Shown: positions 35,557 through 44,283, counted from the first letter of the stretch. The stretch is 64,000 nucleotides of DNA from an uncultured Oscillibacter sp. (GCA_910589315.1 CAJUTB010000004.1:1-64000), one strand, 5' to 3'. Numbers and translations are program-made. The notes: generated by a model from the letters alone, not told the origin.

Positions 35557-36327
35557 TTGCAGGGAAAAGTCGAGATCGCGGGCGTCAACACCGCCAAGCT
35601 GAAAGTATTGAAAAACGAGGAAACCATGACGTTGCTCCGCCAGACGAAGGAAGGAGACCAGGAGGCCCGCCGGCAGCTGATCGAGGGTAATTTGCGTTTA
35701 GTGTTGTCGGTAATTCAGCGTTTTTCCAGCCGGGGCGAGAATGTGGACGATCTTTTTCAAGTGGGCTGTGTGGGTCTGATTAAAGCGATTGATAATTTTG
35801 ACATCAACCAGCCGGTAAAATTTTCCACTTACGGCGTACCGATGATCATTGGCGAGATCCGGCGGTATTTGCGGGACAACAGCGCCATTCGGGTGTCACG
35901 GAGTATGCGGGACACAGCATATAAGGTGCTGCAAGCGCGGGAGCGGCTGATTTCGCAGACCCAGCGGGAGCCGACGGTGGAACAGATTGCGAAAGAGCTG
36001 GACATTCCGCGGGAAGACGTGGTGTTTGCAATGGATGCAATTGTGGACCCGGTTTCGTTGTATGAGCCGGTGTATTCTGACAGCGGCGATGCCGTTTGTG
36101 TGATGGACCAGGTGCGGGATACGCAGAATACGGACGAACATTGGACCGACCGGATTGCGTTAAAGGATGCCTTTAAGCGTTTGGACGAGCGGGAACGGCG
36201 GATATTGTCTCTGCGGTTTTATGAGGGCAAAACGCAGATGGAGGTTTCTGCTGAAGTAGGGATTTCGCAAGCGCAGGTATCCCGGCTGGAAAAAGGCGCG
36301 ATCAATACCATCAAAAAGAATATTTAG
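35557..36327 (+). CDS. sigG: RNA polymerase sporulation sigma factor G
   Basis: A 256-residue sigma-70-type factor of the forespore. It starts with VEIAGVNTAKLKVLKNEE, the N-terminal signature that distinguishes sigma-G. Region 2 (GNLRLVLSVIQRFSSRGE, DDLFQVGCVGLIKAIDNFD, KFSTYGVPMIIGEIRRYLRD), region 3 and region 4 (KTQMEVSAEVGISQAQVSRL) are complete. The start appears to be TTG at 35557 behind GAGGGGGC. In many Clostridia sigG follows spoIIGA-sigE; here those genes are absent and ylmC is divergent. It marks the organism as a spore former. Confidence 0.95.
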   Translation: MQGKVEIAGVNTAKLKVLKNEETMTLLRQTKEGDQEARRQLIEGNLRLVLSVIQRFSSRGENVDDLFQVGCVGLIKAIDNFDINQPVKFSTYGVPMIIGEIRRYLRDNSAIRVSRSMRDTAYKVLQARERLISQTQREPTVEQIAKELDIPREDVVFAMDAIVDPVSLYEPVYSDSGDAVCVMDQVRDTQNTDEHWTDRIALKDAFKRLDERERRILSLRFYEGKTQMEVSAEVGISQAQVSRLEKGAINTIKKNI

Positions 36328-36328
36328 C

Positions 36329-36357
36329 ATAAGGGGACGCGCTGCGTCCCCTTTTTA
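36329..36357 (+). terminator. Terminator of sigG
   Basis: Stem AAGGGGACGC / GCGTCCCCTT with a 3-base loop and a T-run. Confidence 0.94.
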
Positions 36358-36424
36358 CTTACAAATGAGGCAGCCCAAGAGGGCCAGCGTCCAGCATCCA
36401 GCCACCCCGCCCACCGCAGCAGCG

Positions 36425-36685
36425 GCAGCGGAAATAGACGCAGAGGCAAGTCGATTTGGACTTCTCGTTAAAGTTCCACCCGTCCAAAGTTTTCCACCGA
36501 GCTTATAAAACGCTCTTTTCTTTTGGACCGTGAACGGCCCGTTTGTCTCCGGCCCAAGAGCCGCCGCGCTGCGGCGGTTGGCCTCCGACACGCGCCTGCG
36601 GGCGCAGTCTTTTCTCTCGCCAGAGAAAAGAAATTGGGGGGGGTCAAATTTGGACCAGCCATTGCAAATGGACATTCAACGTGGT
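36425..36685 (+). repeat. Dispersed intergenic repeat, copy 2 (inverse of copy 1 at 2958-3215)
   Basis: Reverse complement of copy 1, with a nearly identical core from about 36504 to 36634 and weaker similarity on both flanks. It ends in ATTGCAAATGG, which is also present in copy 1 (CCATTTGCAAT in opposite sense). TTGCAA at its edge forms the -35 of the hydratase promoter. The 397-bp gap 36328-36724 holds the sigG terminator, a GC-rich tract, this repeat and the promoter, and no gene I can support. Confidence 0.85.
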
Positions 36686-36690
36686 ATAGT
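36662..36690 (+). promoter_or_regulatory. Promoter of the aconitase-family gene, -35 supplied by the repeat edge
   Basis: TTGCAA (36662-36667) and TATAGT (36685-36690), spaced 17 bp; the ATG follows 34 bp later. Confidence 0.75.
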
Positions 36691-36724
36691 GAAAAAGACT
36701 GTAAAACGATTAGGAGGACCAAAC

Positions 36725-38953
36725 ATGATAACCCTACATGACAACGGCGTGTTTCTGAAAAACGGCGCGCTGTGCAGCGAAGCCCCCCTTTCCCCGGCAG
36801 AGGGGAAACAAAAAACCCTGGCATGGAGTATTCTCCAAGCCCACAGCGTTTCGAAAGACCCGGAACAGCTCAAAATTCGCTTTGACGCCTTGGTGAGCCA
36901 CGATATCACCTACGTCGGCATCATCCAGCAGGCTCGCGCCTCCGGAATGCAGGAATTCCCGGTGCCCTATGCTCTGACCAACTGCCATAACAGCCTCTGC
37001 GCCGTCGGCGGCACAATCAACGAGGACGATCACGTCTTCGGCCTCTCCGCCGCGAAAAAATACGGCGGTATCTATGTCCCCGCCAACCAGAGCGTCATCC
37101 ATTCCTATGCGCGGGAGCAATTGGCGGGCTGCGGCAAAATGATTCTTGGTTCTGATTCCCACACCCGCTACGGCGCGCTGGGCACGATGGCCGTCGGGGA
37201 AGGCGGCCCGGAACTGGCCAAGCAGCTTCTGAAAAACACTTGGGACATTCCCTACCCCAAAGTCGTGCTTGTCTATTTGACCGGCGCTCCCAAGCGCGGC
37301 GTCGGCCCTCATGACGTGGCGATCTCCCTGGTAAAAGCTACCTTCGCCTCCAGTTTTGTAAACAACTGCGTTCTGGAATTTGCCGGTCCCGGCGCGGCGT
37401 TGCTGCCCATTGACTTCCGAAACGGGATCGATGTCATGACCACCGAAACCACCTGCCTTTCCTCTATCTGGGAAACGGACGGCGAAGTCCGGAGCTTCTA
37501 CGAAGCCCATCAACGTCCCGGTGAATACAAAGAACTGCATCCCGGCGAATTTGCCTGGTATGACAAATACATTGAAATTGACCTGTCCAAAGTGGAGCCG
37601 ATGATCGCGCTGCCCTTCCACCCGTCCAACGCCTGGACCATTCGGGAATTTCTGGATAACGCGCCGGAAATTCTGGCGCAGGTGGAGGCCGACGCCCAGG
37701 CCCGTTATCCCAAAGCAAACGTCCGCCTCACCGATAAAATCCATGACGGCGGCGTTTGGGCCGATCAGGGCGTGATTGCGGGCTGTGCCGGCGGCCTGTT
37801 TGACAACATCGCCGAAGCGGCGGACATCCTGCGGGGCGGAAGCTGCGGCGCAGGCTATTTCGCCCTGGACGTATATCCCACCAGCATTCCCGTCAGCCTG
37901 GAGCTGACCAAAAACGGCGATACGGCCGCCCTGCTGGAAAGCGGCGCAATTTTGAAGCCGAGCTTCTGCGGCCCGTGCTTCGGCGCAGGAGACGTGCCGG
38001 CAAACAACGGCCTTTCCCTGCGGCACACCACCCGGAATTTCCCAAACCGCGAAGGCTCCAAGCCCTCCGAGGGACAGTTTGCCGGAGTATGCCTGATGGA
38101 CGCCCGCTCCATCGCGGCCACCGCCCGCAACGGCGGAAAAATCACGCCTGCAACGGAATTGGAATACGAAACAACCCGCCGTCCTTATCACTTTGACAAG
38201 GGCATATATGATAAGCGGGTATATAACGGCTATGGAAAACCGGAACCGGACACCGCGCTGATTCTGGGACCGAACATCACCGACTGGCCGAAGATGCAGC
38301 CCTTGGCGGAAAACCTGCTGGTAGAGCTGGCGGCGGTGCTGCGGGACCCGGTGACCACCACCGACGAGCTCATTCCCTCCGGAGAAACGTCGTCTTACCG
38401 GTCGAACCCCCTGCGGCTGGCGGAATTCACCCTCTCCCGCCGGGAACCGGCCTATGTAGGCCGCGCCAAGGCTGCGGCGGAGATCGAGGCCCGGCGGATA
38501 AAGGGCGAAAGCCCGGAAAAACTTCAGGCCCTGCTGAAGCGCGCCGGAGCCTCCGCGGATAATACGCAGTTTGGTTCCTGCGTATTTGCCAACAAACCCG
38601 GCGACGGTTCTGCACGGGAACAGGCCGCAAGCTGTCAAAAAGTGCTGGGCGGCTTTGCGAATATCTGCTACGCCTTCGCAACCAAGCGTTACCGCTCCAA
38701 CTGCATTAACTGGGGAATTCTTCCCTTTACGCTGGATGAAGGGGCGGAATTCCCGTTTGAAAACGGCGACTGCGTGTTTGTGCCCGGAATTCGCAAGGCA
38801 GTGGAGGCCGGTGCGGAGGACATTCCGGCAAAGGTTCTGCGGACCGACGGAACCGAGGCGGAAATTCTGCTCCATATCAAGGGTCTGACGGCAGAGGAGC
38901 AGGAAATTATTCTCGACGGATGCCTGATGAATTATTACGCAAAACGAAACTGA
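36725..38953 (+). CDS. Aconitase-family hydratase
   Basis: A 742-residue iron-sulfur hydratase. The ATG at 36725 has TAGGAGG upstream; the longer open frame into the repeat is rejected. It contains GSDSHTRYGALGTMAVGEGG, the substrate-binding region of aconitases. The cluster cysteines appear as C in VIAGCAGGLFDN and as C-x2-C in PSFCGPCFGAGD, followed by RHTTRNFPNREGS. The classical CTN motif is replaced by CAG, as in a divergent clostridial hydratase branch. The C-terminal swivel domain holds RYRSNCINWGILPF. The gene precedes NADP-isocitrate dehydrogenase by 26 bp, so citrate to isocitrate is the likely reaction. Confidence 0.88.
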   Translation: MITLHDNGVFLKNGALCSEAPLSPAEGKQKTLAWSILQAHSVSKDPEQLKIRFDALVSHDITYVGIIQQARASGMQEFPVPYALTNCHNSLCAVGGTINEDDHVFGLSAAKKYGGIYVPANQSVIHSYAREQLAGCGKMILGSDSHTRYGALGTMAVGEGGPELAKQLLKNTWDIPYPKVVLVYLTGAPKRGVGPHDVAISLVKATFASSFVNNCVLEFAGPGAALLPIDFRNGIDVMTTETTCLSSIWETDGEVRSFYEAHQRPGEYKELHPGEFAWYDKYIEIDLSKVEPMIALPFHPSNAWTIREFLDNAPEILAQVEADAQARYPKANVRLTDKIHDGGVWADQGVIAGCAGGLFDNIAEAADILRGGSCGAGYFALDVYPTSIPVSLELTKNGDTAALLESGAILKPSFCGPCFGAGDVPANNGLSLRHTTRNFPNREGSKPSEGQFAGVCLMDARSIAATARNGGKITPATELEYETTRRPYHFDKGIYDKRVYNGYGKPEPDTALILGPNITDWPKMQPLAENLLVELAAVLRDPVTTTDELIPSGETSSYRSNPLRLAEFTLSRREPAYVGRAKAAAEIEARRIKGESPEKLQALLKRAGASADNTQFGSCVFANKPGDGSAREQAASCQKVLGGFANICYAFATKRYRSNCINWGILPFTLDEGAEFPFENGDCVFVPGIRKAVEAGAEDIPAKVLRTDGTEAEILLHIKGLTAEEQEIILDGCLMNYYAKRN

Positions 38954-38979
38954 CCATGTTCGGATAGGAGATCGAAGCG

Positions 38980-40203
38980 ATGGAAAAGATCAAAATGACA
39001 ACGCCCCTGGTGGAGATGGACGGCGACGAGATGACCCGCATCCTGTGGGGGATGATAAAAGAAAAACTGATTCTGCCCTTTGTGGATCTGAAAACGGAAT
39101 ATTACGACCTGGGTCTTCTGAACCGGAACGCGACGAAAGATCAAGTGACCGTCGACGCGGCCAACGAAACCAAACGATTGGGCGTAGCGGTAAAATGCGC
39201 GACCATCACGCCCAACCGCCAGCGGATGGAGGAATATCCCGAATTAACCGAAATGTGGAAATCACCCAACGGCACCATTCGGGCAATTCTCGACGGTACC
39301 GCGTTCCGTGCGCCGATAGTCCTGCCGTGTATCCGCCCGGTGGTGAAGAACTGGGAACAGCCCATCACCATTGCCCGCCACGCCTACGGCGATATGTATA
39401 AAGCCGTTGATCTTGAGACGGAGGAACCTGGAACGGCAACGCTGACCTTCCGGGGTGAGAGCGGCGCGGAACAGACCCTGAACGTCCAAACGGTAAAGGG
39501 TCCCGCCGTCTGGCAGGCGCAGCACAACACTGAAAAAAGCATCCGGGCTTTTGCGCGCTCCTGCTTCCAGTACGCCATTGCACAGAAACAGGATCTGTGG
39601 TTCTCCACCAAGGACACGATTGCCAAGGCCTATGACGGGGCGTTCAAGCGTATTTTTGAGGAGGAGTATGAGGGCGGCTATAAAGCGCAGTTTGAGGCTC
39701 TGGGAATTACATATTTCTATACCTTGATTGACGACGCCGTGGCGCGGGTCATTCGTTCCAAGGGCGGGTTTATCTGGGCACTGAAAAATTACGACGGCGA
39801 CGTAATGAGCGACATGGTTGCCGCCGCGTTCGGCAGTCTTGCCATGATGACCAGCGTTCTGGTGGCCCCGGACGGCGCCATGGAATTTGAAGCCTCTCAC
39901 GGAACCGTCACCCGCCACTATTACAAATACCTTAAAGGGGAAAAGACCTCCACCAACCCCATGGCAACCATTTTCGCCTGGTCCGGCGCGCTGAAGCGGC
40001 GCGGCGAGCTGGACCACCTGCCGGAACTGACGGCCTTTGGAGCGGCGTTGGAGGCGGCGTCCCTGGAAACCCTGGAAGCCGGAATTATGACCCGCGACCT
40101 GTTGGGACTTCTGGAACCGGGCTTCGAGGCCAGAAGCGTGGACAGCGAGGAGTTCCTGGATGCGATTGCCGGGCGGCTGCGGGAAAAGCTGCAAGCGGGT
40201 TGA
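38980..40203 (+). CDS. icd: NADP-dependent isocitrate dehydrogenase (eukaryote-like type)
   Basis: A 407-residue enzyme of the homodimeric, eukaryote-like NADP-ICDH branch. It starts PLVEMDGDEMTRILWGMIK; substrate-site text SPNGTIRAILDGT and the NADP-site stretch FEASHGTVTRHY follow. It oxidises isocitrate to 2-oxoglutarate and supplies NADPH and the glutamate precursor. It is co-transcribed with the hydratase gene. A citrate synthase is not in the window, so the complete oxidative branch cannot be shown here. Confidence 0.95.
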   Translation: MEKIKMTTPLVEMDGDEMTRILWGMIKEKLILPFVDLKTEYYDLGLLNRNATKDQVTVDAANETKRLGVAVKCATITPNRQRMEEYPELTEMWKSPNGTIRAILDGTAFRAPIVLPCIRPVVKNWEQPITIARHAYGDMYKAVDLETEEPGTATLTFRGESGAEQTLNVQTVKGPAVWQAQHNTEKSIRAFARSCFQYAIAQKQDLWFSTKDTIAKAYDGAFKRIFEEEYEGGYKAQFEALGITYFYTLIDDAVARVIRSKGGFIWALKNYDGDVMSDMVAAAFGSLAMMTSVLVAPDGAMEFEASHGTVTRHYYKYLKGEKTSTNPMATIFAWSGALKRRGELDHLPELTAFGAALEAASLETLEAGIMTRDLLGLLEPGFEARSVDSEEFLDAIAGRLREKLQAG

Positions 40204-40475
40204 GTTTGCCGCCGGCATTTGAAAATGAGCGCGTCTCTGGCTGGGTGAGGCACTTGGTTCAGGCTGTGTGCGGCCGAAAGGGCGGTACTGGCTGCTCCCC
40301 TGCCGGTTTTCCCGCCATCTGCTCAGAACAGACCAGCGGCGAATAATTCCCCGAACAGCATTGCCGCGGGGAAAAGAGCCTCAACATCAACTGGCGTTTT
40401 CCCGCCGGAGGAAACTGGCTGCAAGGGGGAAAGAAAGAACCCTTCTGCCAGCGGCGTAATCGTTTAATTTAACTA
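40204..40475. other. Untranslated region before the PEP carboxykinase promoter
   Basis: About 270 bp without a supported gene. A stem-forming stretch GGCTGCAAGGG ... CCCTTCTGCC lies at about 40427-40452. The phrase TTTTCCCGCC occurs twice (about 40307 and 40397). No known riboswitch or small-RNA consensus is recognised; the region could hold the icd terminator or a small RNA. Confidence 0.4.
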
Positions 40476-40504
40476 TTGCTTTTTGGTGGGAATCGAGGTA
40501 TAGT
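40476..40504 (+). promoter_or_regulatory. Promoter of pckA
   Basis: TTGCTT (40476-40481) and TATAGT (40499-40504) spaced 17 bp. Confidence 0.75.
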
Positions 40505-40565
40505 AAGAGCAGAATTCCGCGATGCAGATTTCCCCGCGTCTATGTTTTGAAGGAGGAATTTTTTT

Positions 40566-42254
40566 ATGTCTACGAAAGCCTATTACTCCAGAACGGAAAT
40601 TGGCCCCGGCAAAGTGGGTTTCTCCAAGACCCGCTCCATCATTGAGGCCCCCTTCTACGGAAACAACGTCGTTAAGATCAACTCCCTGCGGGAAGCCTAT
40701 GACCTGGCGAAGAACTCCCCCGGCACCGTTGTTACCGATATGCCCGTTTACCGCGGCGAGGAATTCGGCCTGGAGCCGGATGCAAAAGTTCTGCTGTTCA
40801 ATGACGGTTCCATCACCGGCCGTTACGCGCCCGCCCGCCGGATCACCGGCAAGCCCGGCGTGGACACCACTGCCCTGGACAAAATCGTCATGGACGCCGT
40901 TTACGACACCCGCTGGAAGACCATGTATCATGCGGAAGTGTTCATCGGACTGGACCCCGAGTTCATGGTCAAGGCCCACCTGCTCATTCCCGAGGGCGAA
41001 GAAAACCTGCTCTATAACTGGATGCTGAACTTCCAGTATCAGTCCGACGAGTATGTGAAGATGTACAAAAAGTCCCAGCCCGTGGGCGGCGGCAAGGAGC
41101 CTGACATCTATATTTTCTCCGATCCCCAGTGGACCGGCGCGCCGGGTCAGGACGATATCTGCGATCCCAAGTGCCTGTGCTACTTCAACACGGATACCAA
41201 CTGCGCCGCCATTCTGGGTATGCGCTACTTCGGCGAGCACAAGAAGGGCACCCTGACCCTGGCCTGGGCCATTGCCAACCGCAACGGCTATGCCTCCTGC
41301 CATGGCGGACAGAAGGAATACACCCTGGCGGACGGCAGCAAATACGTCGCGGCGGTGTTCGGCCTGTCCGGCTCCGGCAAGTCCACCCTCACCCACGCCA
41401 AGCACAGCGGCAAATATCCCGCCATCAAGGTGCTCCACGACGATGCGTTCATTATCAACTCCGATACCTGCGCGTCGATCGCTCTGGAACCCACTTATTT
41501 CGACAAGACGGCGGACTATCCCGTCCCCTCTGAGGATAACAAGTACCTGCTGACGGCGCAGAACTGCTCCGCTACCCTGGACGACGAAGGCAAGATCGTT
41601 CTTGTGACCGAGGACGTGCGCAACGGCAACGGCCGGGCGATCAAGAGCAAGCTCTGGTCCCCCAACCGGGTCGACAAGATTGACTCTCCCGTCAACGCCA
41701 TCTTCTGGATTATGAAGGACCCCACCATTCCCCCCGTCGTCCGCCTGAAGGGCGCGTCTCTGGCGGCGGTTATGGGCGCGACCCTGGCGACCAAGCGTTC
41801 CAGCGCGGAACGTCTCAAGGCCGGCGTGGACCCCAACGCCCTGGTCGTGGAGCCTTACGCGAACCCCTTCCGCACCTACCCGCTGGTGAATGACTATGAG
41901 AAGTTCAAGAAGCTGGTGGCCGAGAAGGACGTGGCGTGCTATATCATCAATACCGGCGACTTCATGGGCAAGAAGGTCCAGAAGGAAGATACCCTGGGTA
42001 TTTTGGAGGCCGTTGTGGAAGGCAAGGCCGCTTTCAAGCCCTGGGGTCCCTTCACGGATATCGAGATCTTCGAGTGGGAAGGCTTCGTGCCCGACCTGAG
42101 CGACCATGAATATGTGGCGCAGATGAAAGCCCGTATGCAAGACCGTCTGGACTATGTGACCAAGCTGGACACCGAAGAAGGCGGCTTCAACAAGCTGCCG
42201 GAGGATGCGGCGGAGGCCATCCGCCGGGTTGTGGATCAGGCAAATTCTCTGTAA
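40566..42254 (+). CDS. pckA: Phosphoenolpyruvate carboxykinase (ATP)
   Basis: A 562-residue enzyme that interconverts oxaloacetate + ATP and PEP + CO2 + ADP. The P-loop is FGLSGSGKSTLTHAK at about residues 263-277, and the kinase-2 region is VLHDDAFIINS. It is the ATP type rather than the GTP type. In anaerobic gut Firmicutes it can run toward oxaloacetate with ATP gain. AAGGAGGAA precedes the ATG. It is a single gene with strong promoter and terminator. Confidence 0.96.
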   Translation: MSTKAYYSRTEIGPGKVGFSKTRSIIEAPFYGNNVVKINSLREAYDLAKNSPGTVVTDMPVYRGEEFGLEPDAKVLLFNDGSITGRYAPARRITGKPGVDTTALDKIVMDAVYDTRWKTMYHAEVFIGLDPEFMVKAHLLIPEGEENLLYNWMLNFQYQSDEYVKMYKKSQPVGGGKEPDIYIFSDPQWTGAPGQDDICDPKCLCYFNTDTNCAAILGMRYFGEHKKGTLTLAWAIANRNGYASCHGGQKEYTLADGSKYVAAVFGLSGSGKSTLTHAKHSGKYPAIKVLHDDAFIINSDTCASIALEPTYFDKTADYPVPSEDNKYLLTAQNCSATLDDEGKIVLVTEDVRNGNGRAIKSKLWSPNRVDKIDSPVNAIFWIMKDPTIPPVVRLKGASLAAVMGATLATKRSSAERLKAGVDPNALVVEPYANPFRTYPLVNDYEKFKKLVAEKDVACYIINTGDFMGKKVQKEDTLGILEAVVEGKAAFKPWGPFTDIEIFEWEGFVPDLSDHEYVAQMKARMQDRLDYVTKLDTEEGGFNKLPEDAAEAIRRVVDQANSL

Positions 42255-42270
42255 AGAAAAGCGTGATAGA

Positions 42271-42305
42271 GCCGGAGCGGCGACATTTCGCCGCTCCGGT
42301 TTTTC
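42271..42305 (+). terminator. Terminator of pckA
   Basis: Stem CCGGAGCGGCG / CGCCGCTCCGG with a 5-base loop and T-run. Confidence 0.94.
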
Positions 42306-42357
42306 CATGCGGTTTTCCCGTTTAGGCAGGATAGCGTATCTTTTTTGCGGGAAATGA

Positions 42358-42386
42358 TTGACGCGGGTGGATTTTTTTGATATCTT
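42358..42386 (+). promoter_or_regulatory. Promoter of the FadR-type regulator gene
   Basis: TTGACG (42358-42363) and TATCTT (42381-42386) with 17 bp spacing; the same -10 hexamer occurs at the lplA promoter. Confidence 0.75.
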
Positions 42387-42396
42387 GTTAATTGTA

Positions 42397-42407
42397 TGGT
42401 CATACCA
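42397..42407 (+). promoter_or_regulatory. Predicted operator of the FadR-type regulator (own gene)
   Basis: TGGTCATACCA, a TGGT-N3-ACCA dyad, lies at the expected transcription start, 16 bp before the ATG. It is the exact reverse complement of the site before lplA. FadR-subfamily GntR regulators commonly use TGGT/ACCA half sites. The position predicts autorepression. Confidence 0.75.
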
Positions 42408-42422
42408 AAAGGGGGCGCTGTT

Positions 42423-43115
42423 ATGCAATTGGAGAAAATACAGTACAATCAGCCGAAGGTCCCGGAATTGGTGATGCAGTCTCTGATTGCCGCCATTGAC
42501 AAGGGAGATATTTCCGTAGGCGGGGAGCTGCCGTCGGAGCGGGACCTGGCGGAGACGCTGGGCGTGGGCCGCGGTTCGCTGCGGGAATGCCTGGCGATTT
42601 TGGAATTCCTGGGAGCGGTGGAAAACCGGGGAAACCGGAAAATTGTAACCAGGGACGCGGATTATATTCAAAAGGCCATGTCGTTTGTGCGGGTCTCCAA
42701 TCAGGCGGATATGCAGGAGGACTTCAACGAGTTCCGGCGCATCAGCGAGGTTGCCATCGTGGGGCTGGCCTGCGAGCGGGCCACGGCGGAGGATCTCCGG
42801 ACTCTGGAAGGTATCCTGCGGGACCTGGAAGCCGCGCCGGGAGACTACATGAACGATGTCCGGTTTCACGATGCCCTGGCGGTTGCCAGCCATAATATGA
42901 TGCTGGCCGCCACCATCCATCTGGTAACGAGCATGATTGCAGAGATTCGTATTCGGTTTTTCGGCCGGCCGGACTACCAGCGGCGGAGCATGGAATCCCA
43001 TATTGCCATCTATGAGGCGGTAAAGGCCCATGACGTGGAGCGGGCAAAACGGGAAATGAAACTGCATTTGGACATCGTGGAAGAATTTGCTCAGAAATAT
43101 CCAAAGGAAGTCTGA
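42423..43115 (+). CDS. FadR-subfamily GntR transcription regulator
   Basis: A 230-residue regulator from the ATG at 42423 behind AAAGGGGGC. A winged HTH of the GntR type covers about residues 8-75 (GGELPSERDLAETLGVGRGS) and an FCD ligand domain covers about 85-225. The FCD metal histidines are plausible in VRFHDALAVASH and MESHIAIYEA. FadR/PdhR/LldR-type members sense fatty acyl-CoA, pyruvate or lactate. The shared dyad with lplA and the neighbouring dehydrogenase suggest that it senses a 2-oxoacid or hydroxyacid; this is inference. Confidence 0.92.
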   Translation: MQLEKIQYNQPKVPELVMQSLIAAIDKGDISVGGELPSERDLAETLGVGRGSLRECLAILEFLGAVENRGNRKIVTRDADYIQKAMSFVRVSNQADMQEDFNEFRRISEVAIVGLACERATAEDLRTLEGILRDLEAAPGDYMNDVRFHDALAVASHNMMLAATIHLVTSMIAEIRIRFFGRPDYQRRSMESHIAIYEAVKAHDVERAKREMKLHLDIVEEFAQKYPKEV

Positions 43116-43180
43116 AGGGGCTTTGTGCAAAACAGAAGAAATCCGCAGAGATTTTTGGCGGGGAAAACTGGAAATACCTC

Positions 43181-43209
43181 TTGATTCTGAAGGCGGGGCG
43201 TGGTATCTT
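43181..43209 (+). promoter_or_regulatory. Promoter of lplA
   Basis: TTGATT (43181-43186) and TATCTT (43204-43209), spaced 17 bp. Confidence 0.7.
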
Positions 43210-43224
43210 TATAGCGTGGTCGAA

Positions 43225-43251
43225 TGGTATGACCAACCGACCGTATGACCA
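43225..43251 (+). promoter_or_regulatory. Predicted double operator upstream of lplA
   Basis: TGGTATGACCA (43225-43235) equals the complement of the site before the regulator gene. A second copy with two changes at one end, CCGTATGACCA (43241-43251), follows 16 bp later. Both lie just after the expected transcription start, a repressor position. Confidence 0.75.
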
Positions 43252-43304
43252 TTTGCCTGTTTGAAGTCGAAAAAGCGGACGTTTGAGAGGAAAGCGAGTC
43301 CAAT

Positions 43305-44282
43305 ATGTTCTATTTGGAGACGGGTTCCCGAGATCCTTACTACAATCTGGCGTTTGAGGAAATTGTCCTCCAGCGGCGGACAACCGGCGATTATCTGCTC
43401 CTCTGGCAGAATGAAAACACCATCGTGGTCGGGCAGAACCAGAACACGGAAGGAGAGATCAACCGCCCCTTCGTGGAAGCCCACAGAATCCATGTGGTGC
43501 GCCGGACCACCGGCGGCGGCGCGGTTTACCACGATTTGGGAAACCTCAATTATTCCTTCATCACCAGCGTGGAGGACCCGGAACGGCTGACCATGGAAAA
43601 ATTTACAAAGCCCGTCGTGTCTGCGCTCCAGGGCTTGGGCCTTTCGGCGGAAGCGTCGGGACGAAACGATATCCTGGTGAATGGACGCAAGGTCTCCGGC
43701 ACTGCCCAGCGGTTAGCGAAGGGACGGATTCTCTATCACGGAACGCTGCTGTTCGACAGCAGCCCCGGCATGGTGGAAGGCGCGTTGCAGGTGGACCCGG
43801 CGAAGTTCCGCTCTAAAAGCGCGAAGTCTGTGCGGAGCCGGATCGGGAACATTCGGGCGGCCTTGAAAACGGATATGACGCTTCCAGAGTTCTGGGATTA
43901 TTTGAAAACGGCCCTGGCCGGCGAGTTCGCGCCCGCCGCGCTGACGCCGGAGGAACTGGCCGCGGTGGAGGAGCTGAAGCGGACGAAGTACGACACCTGG
44001 GAATGGAACTTCGGCCGTTCGCCGAAATACGGCCGGACCAGCAAGGCGTGGTTTGACGGCGGCGGCCTGGAGATTCGGACCGCCGTGGAAAAAGGCCGGA
44101 TTATGGATATTGTCTTTTACGGCGATTTTCTGGCCATGTCGTCCTTGGAAGGTTTGACGGCCGCGCTGCGGGGCTGTCCGTTCCGACGGGAGGACGCAGA
44201 GGCGGTTCTGGACCGGTTCCCGCTGCAAGCCCTGTTTGGCGGCATCCGGAAGGAAGAAATTTTAGATACCATGTTTTATTGA
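43305..44282 (+). CDS. lplA: Lipoate-protein ligase A
   Basis: A 325-residue enzyme that adenylates free lipoate and attaches it to lipoyl domains. The family block RRTTGGGAVYHDLGNLNYSF is complete, followed by GRNDILVNGRKVSGTAQR and the C-terminal accessory domain (about residues 240-325). Its clients are very probably the E2 and lipoyl-E3 encoded 7.6 kb downstream. The predicted operators tie it to the FadR-type regulator. No LipA/LipB genes are in the window, so salvage is likely the route. Confidence 0.96.
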   Translation: MFYLETGSRDPYYNLAFEEIVLQRRTTGDYLLLWQNENTIVVGQNQNTEGEINRPFVEAHRIHVVRRTTGGGAVYHDLGNLNYSFITSVEDPERLTMEKFTKPVVSALQGLGLSAEASGRNDILVNGRKVSGTAQRLAKGRILYHGTLLFDSSPGMVEGALQVDPAKFRSKSAKSVRSRIGNIRAALKTDMTLPEFWDYLKTALAGEFAPAALTPEELAAVEELKRTKYDTWEWNFGRSPKYGRTSKAWFDGGGLEIRTAVEKGRIMDIVFYGDFLAMSSLEGLTAALRGCPFRREDAEAVLDRFPLQALFGGIRKEEILDTMFY

Positions 44283-44283
44283 A

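Noticed and set aside
36530..36724. N-terminal extension of the hydratase into repeat copy 2
   Set aside because: The predicted promoter lies inside this extension and the ATG at 36725 has TAGGAGG upstream.
40204..40475. A cobalamin or other riboswitch before pckA
   Set aside because: No consensus box of a known class could be matched by eye; recorded only as an unexplained region.
40473..43130. A minus-strand frame of 885 codons across pckA and the FadR-type regulator
   Set aside because: Antisense to two well-supported genes, histidine-, glycine- and valine-rich shadow text without motifs.
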